A stretch of DNA of 5,541 bases from Pseudomonadota bacterium (GCA_023393895.1 JAEXBT010000222.1:1-5541); one strand, 5' to 3'. Numbered from the stretch's first letter, positions 1 to 5,541 are shown. Translations and numbers: made by a program. The notes: generated from the sequence alone by a model not told the origin.

Positions 1-726
1 GCCGCGATGCGCGCCGTGCGCCCGGGCATCCACGAATACGAACTGCAGGCAGAGATCGAGCGGGTGTTCCGCATGCACGAGGCGCTGCCCGCATACGAGA
101 GCATCGTGGGCGCGGGTGCGAATGCAGGCGTGCTGCATTACCGCGCGAATTCCGCCAAGGCGCGGGCGGGCGAGCTGGTCCTGATCGACGCCGGCGCCGA
201 GTACCGCGGCTATGCCGCCGACATCACCCGCACCTTCCCCGTCGATGGCCGCTTCAGCGCGCCGCAACGTGCGCTGCATGAACTCGTCGGCCGTGCGCAG
301 GCCGCGGCGCTGGCGCAGGCACTGCCGGGCAACCCGTGGTCGGCGATCCACGATGCAGCCGTCGAGACGCTGACCGACGGGCTGCTCTCGCTGGGCCTGC
401 TCAAGGGCAAGCTGAAGAAGAACGTCGAGGAAGGGCACTACCAGCGCTTCTATCGCCACAAGACCGGCCATTGGCTGGGTCTGGACGTGCATGACGTGGG
501 TGACTACCGCGTCGACGACGAACCGCGGCTCCTCGAGCCGGGCATGGTGTTCACGATCGAGCCGGGGCTCTATGTCGCGGAGGACGACAGAAGCGTGGAC
601 GCGAAATGGCGCGGCATCGGCATCCGCACCGAGGACGATGTGGCGATCACCAAAACCGGGCAGCACGTGCTGACCGATGCCCTGGTCCGTGACGTCGACG
701 AGATCGAGGCCTTCATGGCCGGTTGA
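1..726 (+). CDS. pepP: Xaa-Pro aminopeptidase (aminopeptidase P), C-terminal part, 5' end outside window
   Basis: This is a cytosolic M24B metallopeptidase that removes an N-terminal residue preceding proline. The reading frame is open to the first base, so the Met codon at 7 is internal rather than the start. About 200 N-terminal residues (the creatinase-like N-domain) are missing compared with the roughly 440-residue E. coli PepP. Numbering from that Met, the whole pita-bread catalytic domain is present. The dinuclear metal ligands are D61 (IDAG), D72 (ADITRTF), H155 (TGHWLGLDVHD), E185 (TIEPGLY) and E209 (GIRTEDD). The accessory histidines H44, H151 and H162 are also kept. They correspond to E. 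coli D260, D271, H354, E383 and E406. The spacing, and HWLGLDVHDVG in particular, separates it from PepQ. The residue before the last Glu is Thr where E. coli has Ile, a minor change. The TGA stop (724-726) lies 12 bp from the convergent crcB stop. Family assignment is firm. Confidence 0.96.
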   Translation, partial: AAMRAVRPGIHEYELQAEIERVFRMHEALPAYESIVGAGANAGVLHYRANSAKARAGELVLIDAGAEYRGYAADITRTFPVDGRFSAPQRALHELVGRAQAAALAQALPGNPWSAIHDAAVETLTDGLLSLGLLKGKLKKNVEEGHYQRFYRHKTGHWLGLDVHDVGDYRVDDEPRLLEPGMVFTIEPGLYVAEDDRSVDAKWRGIGIRTEDDVAITKTGQHVLTDALVRDVDEIEAFMAG

Positions 727-733
727 GCCGGCC
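717..733. terminator. GC-only inverted repeat at the pepP/crcB convergence, weak bidirectional terminator candidate
   Basis: GGCCGG (717-722) and CCGGCC (728-733) form a perfect 6-bp stem around the loop TTGAG, and a seventh G-U pair is possible on the + strand. The pepP stop codon sits in the loop. On the minus strand the stem lies 5 nt past the crcB stop. It is the only obvious hairpin between the convergent genes. No T-tract follows on either strand, so it does not match a classic intrinsic terminator. Rho-dependent termination, or simply GC-rich codons at the end of pepP, would explain the region equally well. Confidence 0.3.
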
Positions 734-738
734 GCACA

Positions 739-1128
739 TCAGCGCAGCCACGCGCCTATGCGGGCGCCGGCGTAAACCAGCCCCAGCCCGGCGACCAGGG
801 TGAGCGCGAGATAGGCGAAGGCGGTGCCGGGCCGGCCGGTGCGGGCGAACAGCAGCATCTCCAGCATCAGCGCCGAATAGGTGGTGAAGGCGCCAAGCAC
901 GCCAACCATCAGGAAGGCACGTAAATACAACGCGAACGGGCCCCGTTCCTGCAGCCATTCGGTGAGGAAGCCGACCGCGAAAGCGCCGATCAGGTTGGCG
1001 GCCAGCGTGCCCCAAGGCAGCCGGTCACCGAAATGCCGGAGCATCGCGCCGCCCAGCCAGAAGCGTCCGGCCGCGCCCAACGCACCGCCGGCCATCACCC
1101 ACGCCAACTGGGTGCTCCAGTTGGCCAC
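739..1128 (-). CDS. crcB: Fluoride ion channel CrcB/Fluc
   Basis: This is an inner-membrane fluoride channel of the Fluc/CrcB family. It works as an antiparallel dual-topology dimer that lets toxic cytoplasmic fluoride escape. At 129 aa it has normal family length, with four hydrophobic segments at about 8-28, 39-58, 70-94 and 101-124. Family marks are GGALGAAGRF (14-23), WGTLAANLIGAFAVGF (39-54, N45 being the pore-lining Asn position) and VGVLGAFTTYSALMLE (75-90), which holds the TM3 break. The two phenylalanine-box positions read F81 and Y84, where characterised channels have Phe at both. The start is GTG at 1128, 3 nt after the upstream lipoprotein stop, with no clear Shine-Dalgarno, so it is probably translationally coupled. 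An ATG 11 codons downstream would leave too little sequence before TM1. I see no fluoride riboswitch before it or before pepQ. It is the last gene of its block and converges on pepP. Confidence 0.95.
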   Translation of the reverse strand: MANWSTQLAWVMAGGALGAAGRFWLGGAMLRHFGDRLPWGTLAANLIGAFAVGFLTEWLQERGPFALYLRAFLMVGVLGAFTTYSALMLEMLLFARTGRPGTAFAYLALTLVAGLGLVYAGARIGAWLR

Positions 1129-1131
1129 TGA

Positions 1132-1548
1132 CTACTGGCTGGACTTGAGCGTGGTCAGCACCAGCCCCACCGGCGCGGCCACGCCGTCGCCGGACATCGG
1201 CACCAGGCCACCGTGCGCGGTGACCCGTTGGCCGGCCAGCGAATAGGCATCGGCATGGTCGCTCTGCGGCACCAGCTCGAGGGTGGTGATGCTCTCCACG
1301 GCGGGATACTCCGCGGCGCGCGCGGCGTTGGTGGCGATGCAGATCGGCTGGTCGAGCGTCAGTAACAATGCATTCCGGCTGCTCTTGCCCTCGGCCTCGA
1401 TCATGCGCGTGGATGCCGCGCCGCTCAGTGTCACCATGCCGGGCGCGTACTGCAGGCAGTTGCCGCCTGCCGCGGCCGTGGGTGCGGCGGGTGGCTGGCA
1501 CGCGGCCAGCAGCAGCGCCAGGCCGAGGATGGTCAGGATGCGGATCAT
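1132..1548 (-). CDS. DUF4431-like lipoprotein, function unknown
   Basis: This is a predicted envelope lipoprotein of 138 aa. Residues 1-16 form a lipoprotein signal (MIR followed by a Leu/Ala core), with lipobox L14-A15-A16-C17. Gln at position +2 favours the outer membrane. A Pro/Ala-rich linker (18-29) leads to a domain that begins CLQYAP (31-36), followed by VTLSG (39-43), LLLTLDQPIC (61-70) and LAGQRVTAHGGL (104-115). This order (Cys-x-x-Tyr-x-Pro, LDxPIC, then a G-x-x-V-T-x-x-G strand) resembles DUF4431. C31 and C70 are the only cysteines in the mature domain and could form a disulfide. The His-rich stretch I recall near the C-terminus of DUF4431 proteins is absent here (PMSGDGVAAPVG instead). 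The ATG overlaps the pepQ TGA as ATGA and has a strong ribosome binding site. crcB follows 3 nt later. The lipoprotein call is confident, the domain call moderately so, and no function can be given. Confidence 0.85.
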   Translation of the reverse strand: MIRILTILGLALLLAACQPPAAPTAAAGGNCLQYAPGMVTLSGAASTRMIEAEGKSSRNALLLTLDQPICIATNAARAAEYPAVESITTLELVPQSDHADAYSLAGQRVTAHGGLVPMSGDGVAAPVGLVLTTLKSSQ

Positions 1549-2867
1549 GCGAGCTCCTTCCAGACTTCACGGGTAAGGTTGACCGGCGCGTCATCGGTGC
1601 AGACGACGTCGTCCTCGATGCGAATGCCGCCGTAGGGCCTGAACGCCTCGACGCGTTCCCAGTCGATGCTGCCGCGGTGGCCTTCCTCGCGCAGCTTCTC
1701 CAGCAGCATGTCGATGAAATAGATGCCGGGTTCGATCGTCACCGCCATCCCCGGCGCGAGCGTGCGGGTCAGGCGCAGATACGGGTGGCCTTCGGGCTTT
1801 TCGATCACGCCACCGGCGTCACCCTGCGAGAATCCGGCCACATCGTGCACCTGCAGGCCGATGCCGTGGCCGATGCCGTGCGGGAAGAACGCGCTCGAGA
1901 TGCCCTTTTCCACCGCGCTCTCGGGCGAAACCGTGATCAGCCCGAACTGGTGCAGGATGCGCGATAGCGCCAGATGCGCATCCAAGTGGATGCGACGGTA
2001 GTCGGTGCCGGCGCGGACCTGGTCACACATCTCGCGCTGGGCGGAATCCACCGCATCGATCATCGCCTTGAACTCGTCATCGGCAGCAGAATAGGTGCGG
2101 GTGATGTCGCAGGCATAGCCGGCATGGCTGGCGCCGGCATCGATCAGCAGGCTGCGCGCCGGCCGCGGCGGGATGCGGTCGCGATCGGTGTAATGCAGGA
2201 CCGCGCCATGCTCGTTGAGCGCAACGATGTTGGCGTAGGGCAGCTCACTGGCGTCCTGGCCGGCCGCCTGGCAATAGGCCATGTGGATGCCGAACTCGCT
2301 CAGCCCGGCGCGGAATGCGCGCTCGGCCGCGCGGTGCGCACGCACGCCGCGACGGGTGGCCTCGCGCATCATCGCGACCTCGTAGGGCGTCTTGAACGCG
2401 CGCTGGTAATCGAGATAGGCCAGCGCCGGCTCCGGGTTGTTGGGGGAGACATGGCCAAGCGCACTCTGCGGCTCGCCCAGCACCGCGACACGGGTGGAGA
2501 TGCCGGGCAGATGCTTGAGGGCTTCGTCGGCGGTGCGCACCACGGTGATGTCGAAGTGCTCCACCCAGGGCCCGGCGGGATCGGCCGGCACCACGTGCCA
2601 GTAATCGCGGGGCTGCAGGTAGACCAGTCGTGGCCGCTGGCCGGGCACGTGGATCAGCCAGCTGCCGGGCGCTTGGGTCAGTGGCAGCCAGTGCTTGAAG
2701 TTGGGATTGACCGCATAGGGATAGTCGCGGTCGTCGAAGACCTGGTAATGGACGGTGCCCGAGGGAATGACCAGCTGTTCGAGGCCCGCGCGCTCCAGCG
2801 CCACATCCGCGCGCTGCTGCAGGGTGCGGAGGTGGTCGGCGTAGAGGGCGGTGACGTCTGCGGGCAT
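1545..2867 (-). CDS. pepQ: Xaa-Pro dipeptidase (prolidase)
   Basis: This is a cytosolic M24B dimetal peptidase that hydrolyses dipeptides with C-terminal proline, the last step in proline-peptide recycling. From the start chosen here it has 440 aa, close to the 443 of E. coli PepQ. The N-terminal domain covers about 1-160 (LYADHLRTLQQR near the start, then NPNFKHWLPLTQAPGSWLI). The catalytic domain follows, with metal ligands D243 (LIDAG), D254 (CDITRTYS), H334 (PHGIGHGIGLQVHDVAG), E379 (TIEPGIYFID) and E418 (GIRIEDD), matching E. coli D246, D257, H339, E384 and E423. The frame stays open upstream to 3116, and an ATG at 2906 is possible, but the extra residues are antisense to hemW or intergenic. 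The ATG at 2867 aligns with the family N-terminus. Its Shine-Dalgarno is weak (GGA only). The gene is separated from hemW by 70 bp with a candidate promoter and coupled to the lipoprotein gene by a 4-nt overlap. Confidence 0.95.
   Translation of the reverse strand: MPADVTALYADHLRTLQQRADVALERAGLEQLVIPSGTVHYQVFDDRDYPYAVNPNFKHWLPLTQAPGSWLIHVPGQRPRLVYLQPRDYWHVVPADPAGPWVEHFDITVVRTADEALKHLPGISTRVAVLGEPQSALGHVSPNNPEPALAYLDYQRAFKTPYEVAMMREATRRGVRAHRAAERAFRAGLSEFGIHMAYCQAAGQDASELPYANIVALNEHGAVLHYTDRDRIPPRPARSLLIDAGASHAGYACDITRTYSAADDEFKAMIDAVDSAQREMCDQVRAGTDYRRIHLDAHLALSRILHQFGLITVSPESAVEKGISSAFFPHGIGHGIGLQVHDVAGFSQGDAGGVIEKPEGHPYLRLTRTLAPGMAVTIEPGIYFIDMLLEKLREEGHRGSIDWERVEAFRPYGGIRIEDDVVCTDDAPVNLTREVWKELA
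1554..1560 (-). promoter_or_regulatory. Strong Shine-Dalgarno of the lipoprotein gene, inside the pepQ 3' end
   Basis: The minus strand reads GAAGGAG, then 5 nt, then ATG at 1548. The site is built into the Lys-Glu-Leu codons at the pepQ C-terminus. This is the best ribosome binding site in the window. It fixes the lipoprotein start and suggests independent reinitiation at the ATGA overlap instead of reliance on read-through ribosomes alone. Confidence 0.85.
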
Positions 2868-2894
2868 GGCGGTTCCGGGCGTGGGAAAACCATA

Positions 2895-2923
2895 ATTCTG
2901 ACCCATGCGCACGGGCTTGTCGC
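2895..2923 (-). promoter_or_regulatory. Candidate sigma-70-like promoter for pepQ-lipoprotein-crcB
   Basis: In the 70-bp gap between hemW and pepQ, the minus strand has GCGACA (2923-2918, 4 of 6 to TTGACA), a 17-nt spacer, then CAGAAT (2900-2895, 4 of 6 to TATAAT). The AT-rich patch around the -10 stands out in otherwise GC-rich sequence. Initiation would fall near 2888, giving a leader of about 20 nt to the ATG at 2867. The spacer contains an imperfect palindrome (2902-2915, 12 of 14 positions symmetric) that could be an operator or chance. Two 4-of-6 boxes are weak evidence, and read-through from hemW remains possible. Confidence 0.35.
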
Positions 2924-2937
2924 GCCGCCGCGATGAC

Positions 2938-4104
2938 TCAGGGGCGGGCGTCGGCGAGGAACAGGGAAATGATGTCGTTGGTGAAGCGCCGACCCAGTTC
3001 GGTCGGCCAGACCGCGCCCGCTGGCGAGACCTCCAGCCAGCCGCGTCGGGTGGCTTCGTCCAGCTCCCGCGCGATGGCTGCGCGCGGCAGGCCGGTACGT
3101 GCCTCGAACAGGGCAAGGTCGAAGCCGTCGTTCAGCCGCAGCGCATTGAGCATGAAGTCGAACGGCCGACGTGCGGCGTCGATGTCCTCGTCGCCGCCGA
3201 TCGCCGCCGGGCTGCCGGCATCGCGCAGGTAGATGGTCGGGTGCTTCACCTTCCAGCGGCGCAGGATGCGCTGCGCGCTGCCGATCGTGAGCTTGCCGTG
3301 CGCGCCGGCCCCGATGCCGAGGTAGTCGCCGAAGGTCCAGTAATTGAGGTTGTGCTGGCACTGCCGGCCCGGCCGCGCGTAGGCGCTGACCTCGTACTGG
3401 GCGAAGCCGGACGCGGCCATGAGCGCCTGGCAGCGCTCCTGCATGTCCCAGCCGAGGTCGTCATCGGGCAGGCCATCGGGCGGCCGCGCGGCGAACAGGG
3501 TGTTCGGCTCCAGCGTGAGCTGGTAGTGGCTGAGGTGCTGCGGCGCCAGTGCGATCGCCCGTTCGATGTCCGCTTTGGCCATCGCCAGCGTCTGCCCTGG
3601 CAGCGCGTACATCAGGTCGAGATTGAGGTTGTCGAAACCGGCATCCTGCGCCGCCTTCACCGCGCGCTCGGCATCGCCTGAGGAGTGGATGCGCCCGAGC
3701 CGCGCCAGGCAGCCGTCGTCGAAGCTCTGCACGCCGAACGACAGCCGGTTGACGCCTGCGGCGAGGTAACCGGCGAACGGGCCGTGCTCGACCGTGCCCG
3801 GATTGGTTTCCAGCGTGATCTCGAGCCCCGGCGCGAAGCGCAGCCGCGCGCTCGCCGCTTGCAGGAAGCGATCAATGTGCGAAGGCGCGAACAGGCTGGG
3901 CGTGCCGCCGCCGAAGAACACCGAATGCACGGTACGACCCCAGACCAGCGGCAGGTCGTGTTCGAGATCGCGGATCAACGCATCGACGTAGTCGTCGAAC
4001 GGCAGCTCGCCCTTCTGCGCGTGCGAGTTGAAATCGCAGTACGGACACTTGCGCACGCACCACGGCAGGTGGACGTAGAGCGAGAGCGGTGGCGGAGTGA
4101 GCAC
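2938..4104 (-). CDS. hemW: Radical SAM heme chaperone HemW (often mislabelled oxygen-independent coproporphyrinogen III oxidase)
   Basis: HemW is a radical SAM protein that binds heme and is thought to insert it into target proteins such as respiratory enzymes. It has 388 aa. The N-terminus PPLSLYVHLPWCVRKCPYCD carries the 4Fe-4S/SAM motif CxxxCxxC at C16, C20 and C23. Other core motifs are FFGGGTPS (63-70), ETNPG (99-103), FGVQSF (123-128), DLMYALPGQT (163-172) and YEVSAYA (237-243). The HNLNYW motif at 251-256 is the HNxxYW signature that marks HemW rather than true HemN, and FGDYLGIGAGAHG follows it. The N-terminal extension of HemN is absent. A winged-helix-like C-terminal part (about 310-385) completes the fold. 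The start is GTG at 4104, 4 nt after the rdgB stop with no visible Shine-Dalgarno. It aligns with the E. coli N-terminus, which makes coupling to rdgB likely. The rdgB-hemW pairing is also found in E. coli. Confidence 0.95.
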   Translation of the reverse strand: MLTPPPLSLYVHLPWCVRKCPYCDFNSHAQKGELPFDDYVDALIRDLEHDLPLVWGRTVHSVFFGGGTPSLFAPSHIDRFLQAASARLRFAPGLEITLETNPGTVEHGPFAGYLAAGVNRLSFGVQSFDDGCLARLGRIHSSGDAERAVKAAQDAGFDNLNLDLMYALPGQTLAMAKADIERAIALAPQHLSHYQLTLEPNTLFAARPPDGLPDDDLGWDMQERCQALMAASGFAQYEVSAYARPGRQCQHNLNYWTFGDYLGIGAGAHGKLTIGSAQRILRRWKVKHPTIYLRDAGSPAAIGGDEDIDAARRPFDFMLNALRLNDGFDLALFEARTGLPRAAIARELDEATRRGWLEVSPAGAVWPTELGRRFTNDIISLFLADARP

Positions 4105-4108
4105 GGCG

Positions 4109-4711
4109 CTAACCGGTCGGGAACAGTCGCGCGCGCAATGCCTGCATCGCCAGCCCGCGGTGGCTGTCGCGGTTCTTGGTAGCGGCAGGGAGCTCCGCTG
4201 CGCTCAGCCCGTGCGTCGGGGAGAAGAACACCGGGTCGTAACCGAAGCCGCCGTCGCCGCGCCTTTCTTGGAGGATGCGGCCTTCCCAGCGCCCTTCGGC
4301 GATGAGCGGTTCCGGGTCGTCGGCGTGGCGGAGCAGCACCAGCACGCAGATGAAGCGCGCCGTGCGATTCTCTTCCGGTACGTCGCGCAGATCCTGCAGG
4401 AGCTTGTCGATGTTCGCGGCGTGCTCGCCGTGCGTGCCCGCGTAGCGTGCCGAGTACAGGCCGGGTGCCCCGCCGAGCGCATCCACGCACAGGCCGGAAT
4501 CGTCGGCGAGTGCCGGCAGGCCGGTGGCTAGTGCGGCGTGACGTGCCTTCAGGATCGCGTTCTCGATGAAGCTGAGCCCGGTTTCCTCGACATCCTCCAC
4601 CCCGAATTCCGATTGCGGATGTACCTCGAACCCGGCATCGGCCAGCAGCGCCCCGAACTCTGCCAGCTTGCCGGCATTGCCGCTCGCCAGCACCAGCCGC
4701 TGCATGGTCAT
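4109..4711 (-). CDS. rdgB: dITP/XTP pyrophosphatase (RdgB/HAM1 family)
   Basis: This is a cytosolic house-cleaning enzyme that hydrolyses dITP, ITP and XTP to the monophosphate plus pyrophosphate, keeping deaminated purines out of DNA and RNA. Its 200 aa is typical for the family. Signature motifs run in order: LASGNAGK (8-15, substrate-binding Lys15), [19 protein letters not shown] (42-60), [18 protein letters not shown] (67-84, D71 matching the catalytic Asp69 of E. coli), YSARYAG (86-92), [12 protein letters not shown] (152-163) and SHRG (183-186). The ATG at 4711 overlaps the rph TGA as ATGA. A second in-frame ATG at 4705 fits the E. coli N-terminus (MQ) slightly better and cannot be excluded. 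No strong Shine-Dalgarno precedes either, so coupling to rph is likely. The next gene, hemW, starts 4 nt after the stop. Next to rph it fits a conserved rph-rdgB pairing. Confidence 0.96.
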   Translation of the reverse strand: MTMQRLVLASGNAGKLAEFGALLADAGFEVHPQSEFGVEDVEETGLSFIENAILKARHAALATGLPALADDSGLCVDALGGAPGLYSARYAGTHGEHAANIDKLLQDLRDVPEENRTARFICVLVLLRHADDPEPLIAEGRWEGRILQERRGDGGFGYDPVFFSPTHGLSAAELPAATKNRDSHRGLAMQALRARLFPTG

Positions 4712-5445
4712 CCGGCCAGCGCCGCGCGTTGCGCCTCGAACAGTTGCGCGCAGCCGGTCTCGCCGAGCGTGATCATCGCGTCCAGCTCCTCGCGGCGGAA
4801 GGCATGCCCCTCGGCGGTGCCCTGGATCTCGATGATGCCGCCGTCGTCGTTCATCACCAGGTTCATGTCGGTGTCGCAGTCGCTGTCCTCGGCGTAGTCA
4901 AGATCCACCACCGGCACGCCGCGCCAGATCCCGACCGAGACCGCGGCGACCGCGCCGTGCAGGGGATTCCTGCGGAGGTCCCCGCGCGCCATCAGGCCGG
5001 TGATCGCATCGACCAGCGCGACGTAAGCGCCGGTGATCGCGGCGGTGCGGGTGCCGCCGTCAGCCTGCAGCACGTCACAGTCCAGGGTGATGACGCGTTC
5101 GCCGAGCGCCGCGCGGTCCACGCAGGCGCGCAGGCTGCGACCGATCAGCCGCTGGATCTCCAAGGTCCGTCCGCCCTGCTTGCCACGCGCGGCTTCGCGG
5201 TCGCTGCGGGTATGGGTGGCGCGCGGCAGCATGCCGTACTCGGCGGTGACCCAGCCCTCGCCCCGCCCCTTCAGGAAGGGCGGCACCTTCTCCAGTACGC
5301 TGGCAGTGCAGAGCACCTGGGTATGGCCCGCCGGCACCAGCACCGACCCGTCCGCATACCGCGTGAAACTGCGCGTCAGGGTGAAAGGACGCAATTCATC
5401 GGCGGCGCGGCCATCGGCGCGCAGGCATTGGGCGGCAGGGATCAA
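4708..5445 (-). CDS. rph: Ribonuclease PH, start codon TTG
   Basis: This is a phosphorolytic 3'-5' exoribonuclease that trims tRNA precursors and acts as a hexameric ring in the cytosol. From the start chosen here it has 245 aa (family about 238-241). Visible landmarks are [13 protein letters not shown] (8-20), [19 protein letters not shown] (57-75), [19 protein letters not shown] (83-101, R93 being the phosphate-binding Arg), [20 protein letters not shown] (121-140), and the catalytic acids D187 (AEDSDC) and D193 (DTDMN), ending with [11 protein letters not shown] (206-216). No ATG occurs near the family N-terminus. TTG at 5445 has GGAG 6 nt upstream. The frame also has TTG at 5475, 5460 and 5457 and CTG at 5424. 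The one at 5475 lies about where transcription would begin from the TACAAT box, and no ribosome binding site precedes it. The 3' end overlaps rdgB by 4 nt. Function is certain; the exact start is less so. Confidence 0.95.
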   Translation of the reverse strand: MIPAAQCLRADGRAADELRPFTLTRSFTRYADGSVLVPAGHTQVLCTASVLEKVPPFLKGRGEGWVTAEYGMLPRATHTRSDREAARGKQGGRTLEIQRLIGRSLRACVDRAALGERVITLDCDVLQADGGTRTAAITGAYVALVDAITGLMARGDLRRNPLHGAVAAVSVGIWRGVPVVDLDYAEDSDCDTDMNLVMNDDGGIIEIQGTAEGHAFRREELDAMITLGETGCAQLFEAQRAALAG

Positions 5446-5451
5446 GACGGA

Positions 5452-5455
5452 CTCC
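5452..5455 (-). promoter_or_regulatory. Shine-Dalgarno deciding the rph TTG start
   Basis: The minus strand reads TTGGAG, then TCCGTC, then TTG at 5445. This gives a GGAG core with 6-nt spacing. No other candidate start of rph has a purine-rich site at a suitable distance, which is why 5445 is preferred over the longer TTG starts at 5475, 5460 and 5457. Confidence 0.6.
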
Positions 5456-5481
5456 AACAAGGAAACGGAAATCAAGCCTGC

Positions 5482-5487
5482 ATTGTA
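5482..5487 (-). promoter_or_regulatory. Candidate -10 box for the rph-rdgB-hemW block
   Basis: The minus strand has TACAAT (5 of 6 to TATAAT) 36 nt upstream of the preferred rph TTG. Initiation would fall near 5475 and give a leader of about 30 nt containing the GGAG site. No convincing -35 hexamer is found at 15 to 19 nt, so an activator or a weak promoter may be involved. The rest of the non-coding stretch to 5541 shows only a short inverted repeat: GCGGG 5517-5521, loop of 7, CCCGC 5529-5533. In many proteobacteria yicC lies divergent to rph, but no such coding sequence is visible in this window. Confidence 0.45.
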
Positions 5488-5541
5488 CGTGTGAGGGCTG
5501 CCCCATCGGTTATCCTGCGGGCATCATTCCCGCCTTGGCGC

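Noticed and set aside
1129..1160. Fluoride riboswitch upstream of crcB
   Set aside because: crcB begins 3 nt after the lipoprotein stop, so there is no leader. I could not recognise the conserved pseudoknot elements in this stretch or in the hemW-pepQ gap.
2868..2906. Alternative pepQ start at ATG 2906 (13 extra residues)
   Set aside because: It would place the start upstream of the candidate -10 box, has no Shine-Dalgarno, and adds residues not found in the family. It is kept only as a remote possibility.
1974..2936. Long + strand open frame of 320 codons opposite pepQ
   Set aside because: It lies almost wholly antisense to a pepQ with all five metal ligands intact. Its predicted protein is rich in Ala, Gly, Val, Arg and His with no recognisable motif, as expected of a mirror frame in GC-rich DNA.
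2868..3116. N-terminal extension of pepQ by 83 residues
   Set aside because: The frame is open by chance through the 3' end of hemW and the intergenic gap. Homologous PepQ proteins begin at the Met encoded at 2867, and the extension has no domain character.
2905..4182. + strand open frames of 258 and 165 codons opposite hemW and its junction with rdgB
   Set aside because: They are antisense to a hemW with complete radical SAM and HNxxYW motifs, have low-complexity composition and show no family resemblance.
5488..5541. Divergent + strand promoter for a yicC-like gene, using TATCCT at 5511-5516
   Set aside because: No -35 hexamer fits at a usual distance and no coding start is visible before the window ends.
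1..5541. Mobile elements, CRISPR, defence genes or structural RNAs
   Set aside because: Reading both strands showed no terminal repeats, spacer-repeat periodicity, integrase or transposase motifs, or tRNA-like cloverleaf. Composition is uniformly GC-rich with no sign of an inserted island.

Overview
This window comes from a GC-rich gammaproteobacterial chromosome. The RNase PH sequence (for example the SDCDTDMN and MNDDGG stretches) and the overall gene content look most like Xanthomonadaceae/Lysobacteraceae (Xanthomonas, Lysobacter, Luteimonas types). This assignment rests on remembered family resemblance, not on a search. Nearly every base is coding, and I see no mobile element, CRISPR array, tRNA or rRNA.

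Layout. At the left edge, on the + strand, lies the C-terminal catalytic half of an aminopeptidase P (pepP, 1-726), cut by the window start. Everything else is on the minus strand, transcribed right to left: rph (RNase PH, start most likely 5445, end 4708), rdgB (dITP/XTP pyrophosphatase, 4711-4109), hemW (radical SAM heme chaperone, 4104-2938), a 70-bp gap holding a candidate promoter, pepQ (Xaa-Pro dipeptidase, 2867-1545), a small DUF4431-like lipoprotein gene (1548-1132) and crcB/fluC (fluoride channel, 1128-739). crcB and pepP converge with a 12-bp gap, and a GC-only inverted repeat straddles the pepP stop codon.

The minus-strand genes form two tightly packed blocks. In rph-rdgB-hemW the junctions are a 4-nt ATGA overlap and a 4-nt gap. 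In pepQ-lipoprotein-crcB they are a 4-nt ATGA overlap and a 3-nt gap. Such packing suggests translational coupling. The first block combines tRNA 3'-end maturation, removal of non-canonical purine nucleotides and heme handling. The second combines proline-dipeptide hydrolysis, an envelope lipoprotein of unknown role and fluoride export. Three of the five minus-strand genes with a confidently set partner junction or family alignment rely on non-ATG starts: rph (TTG), hemW (GTG) and crcB (GTG).

This is an ordinary housekeeping region. I found no convincing undescribed system. The least understood item is the DUF4431-like lipoprotein coupled to pepQ and crcB. The other points worth checking are start-site corrections (rph, pepQ), a Tyr in the CrcB phenylalanine box, the promoter candidate before pepQ, and the convergent, inverted arrangement of two M24 proline peptidases.
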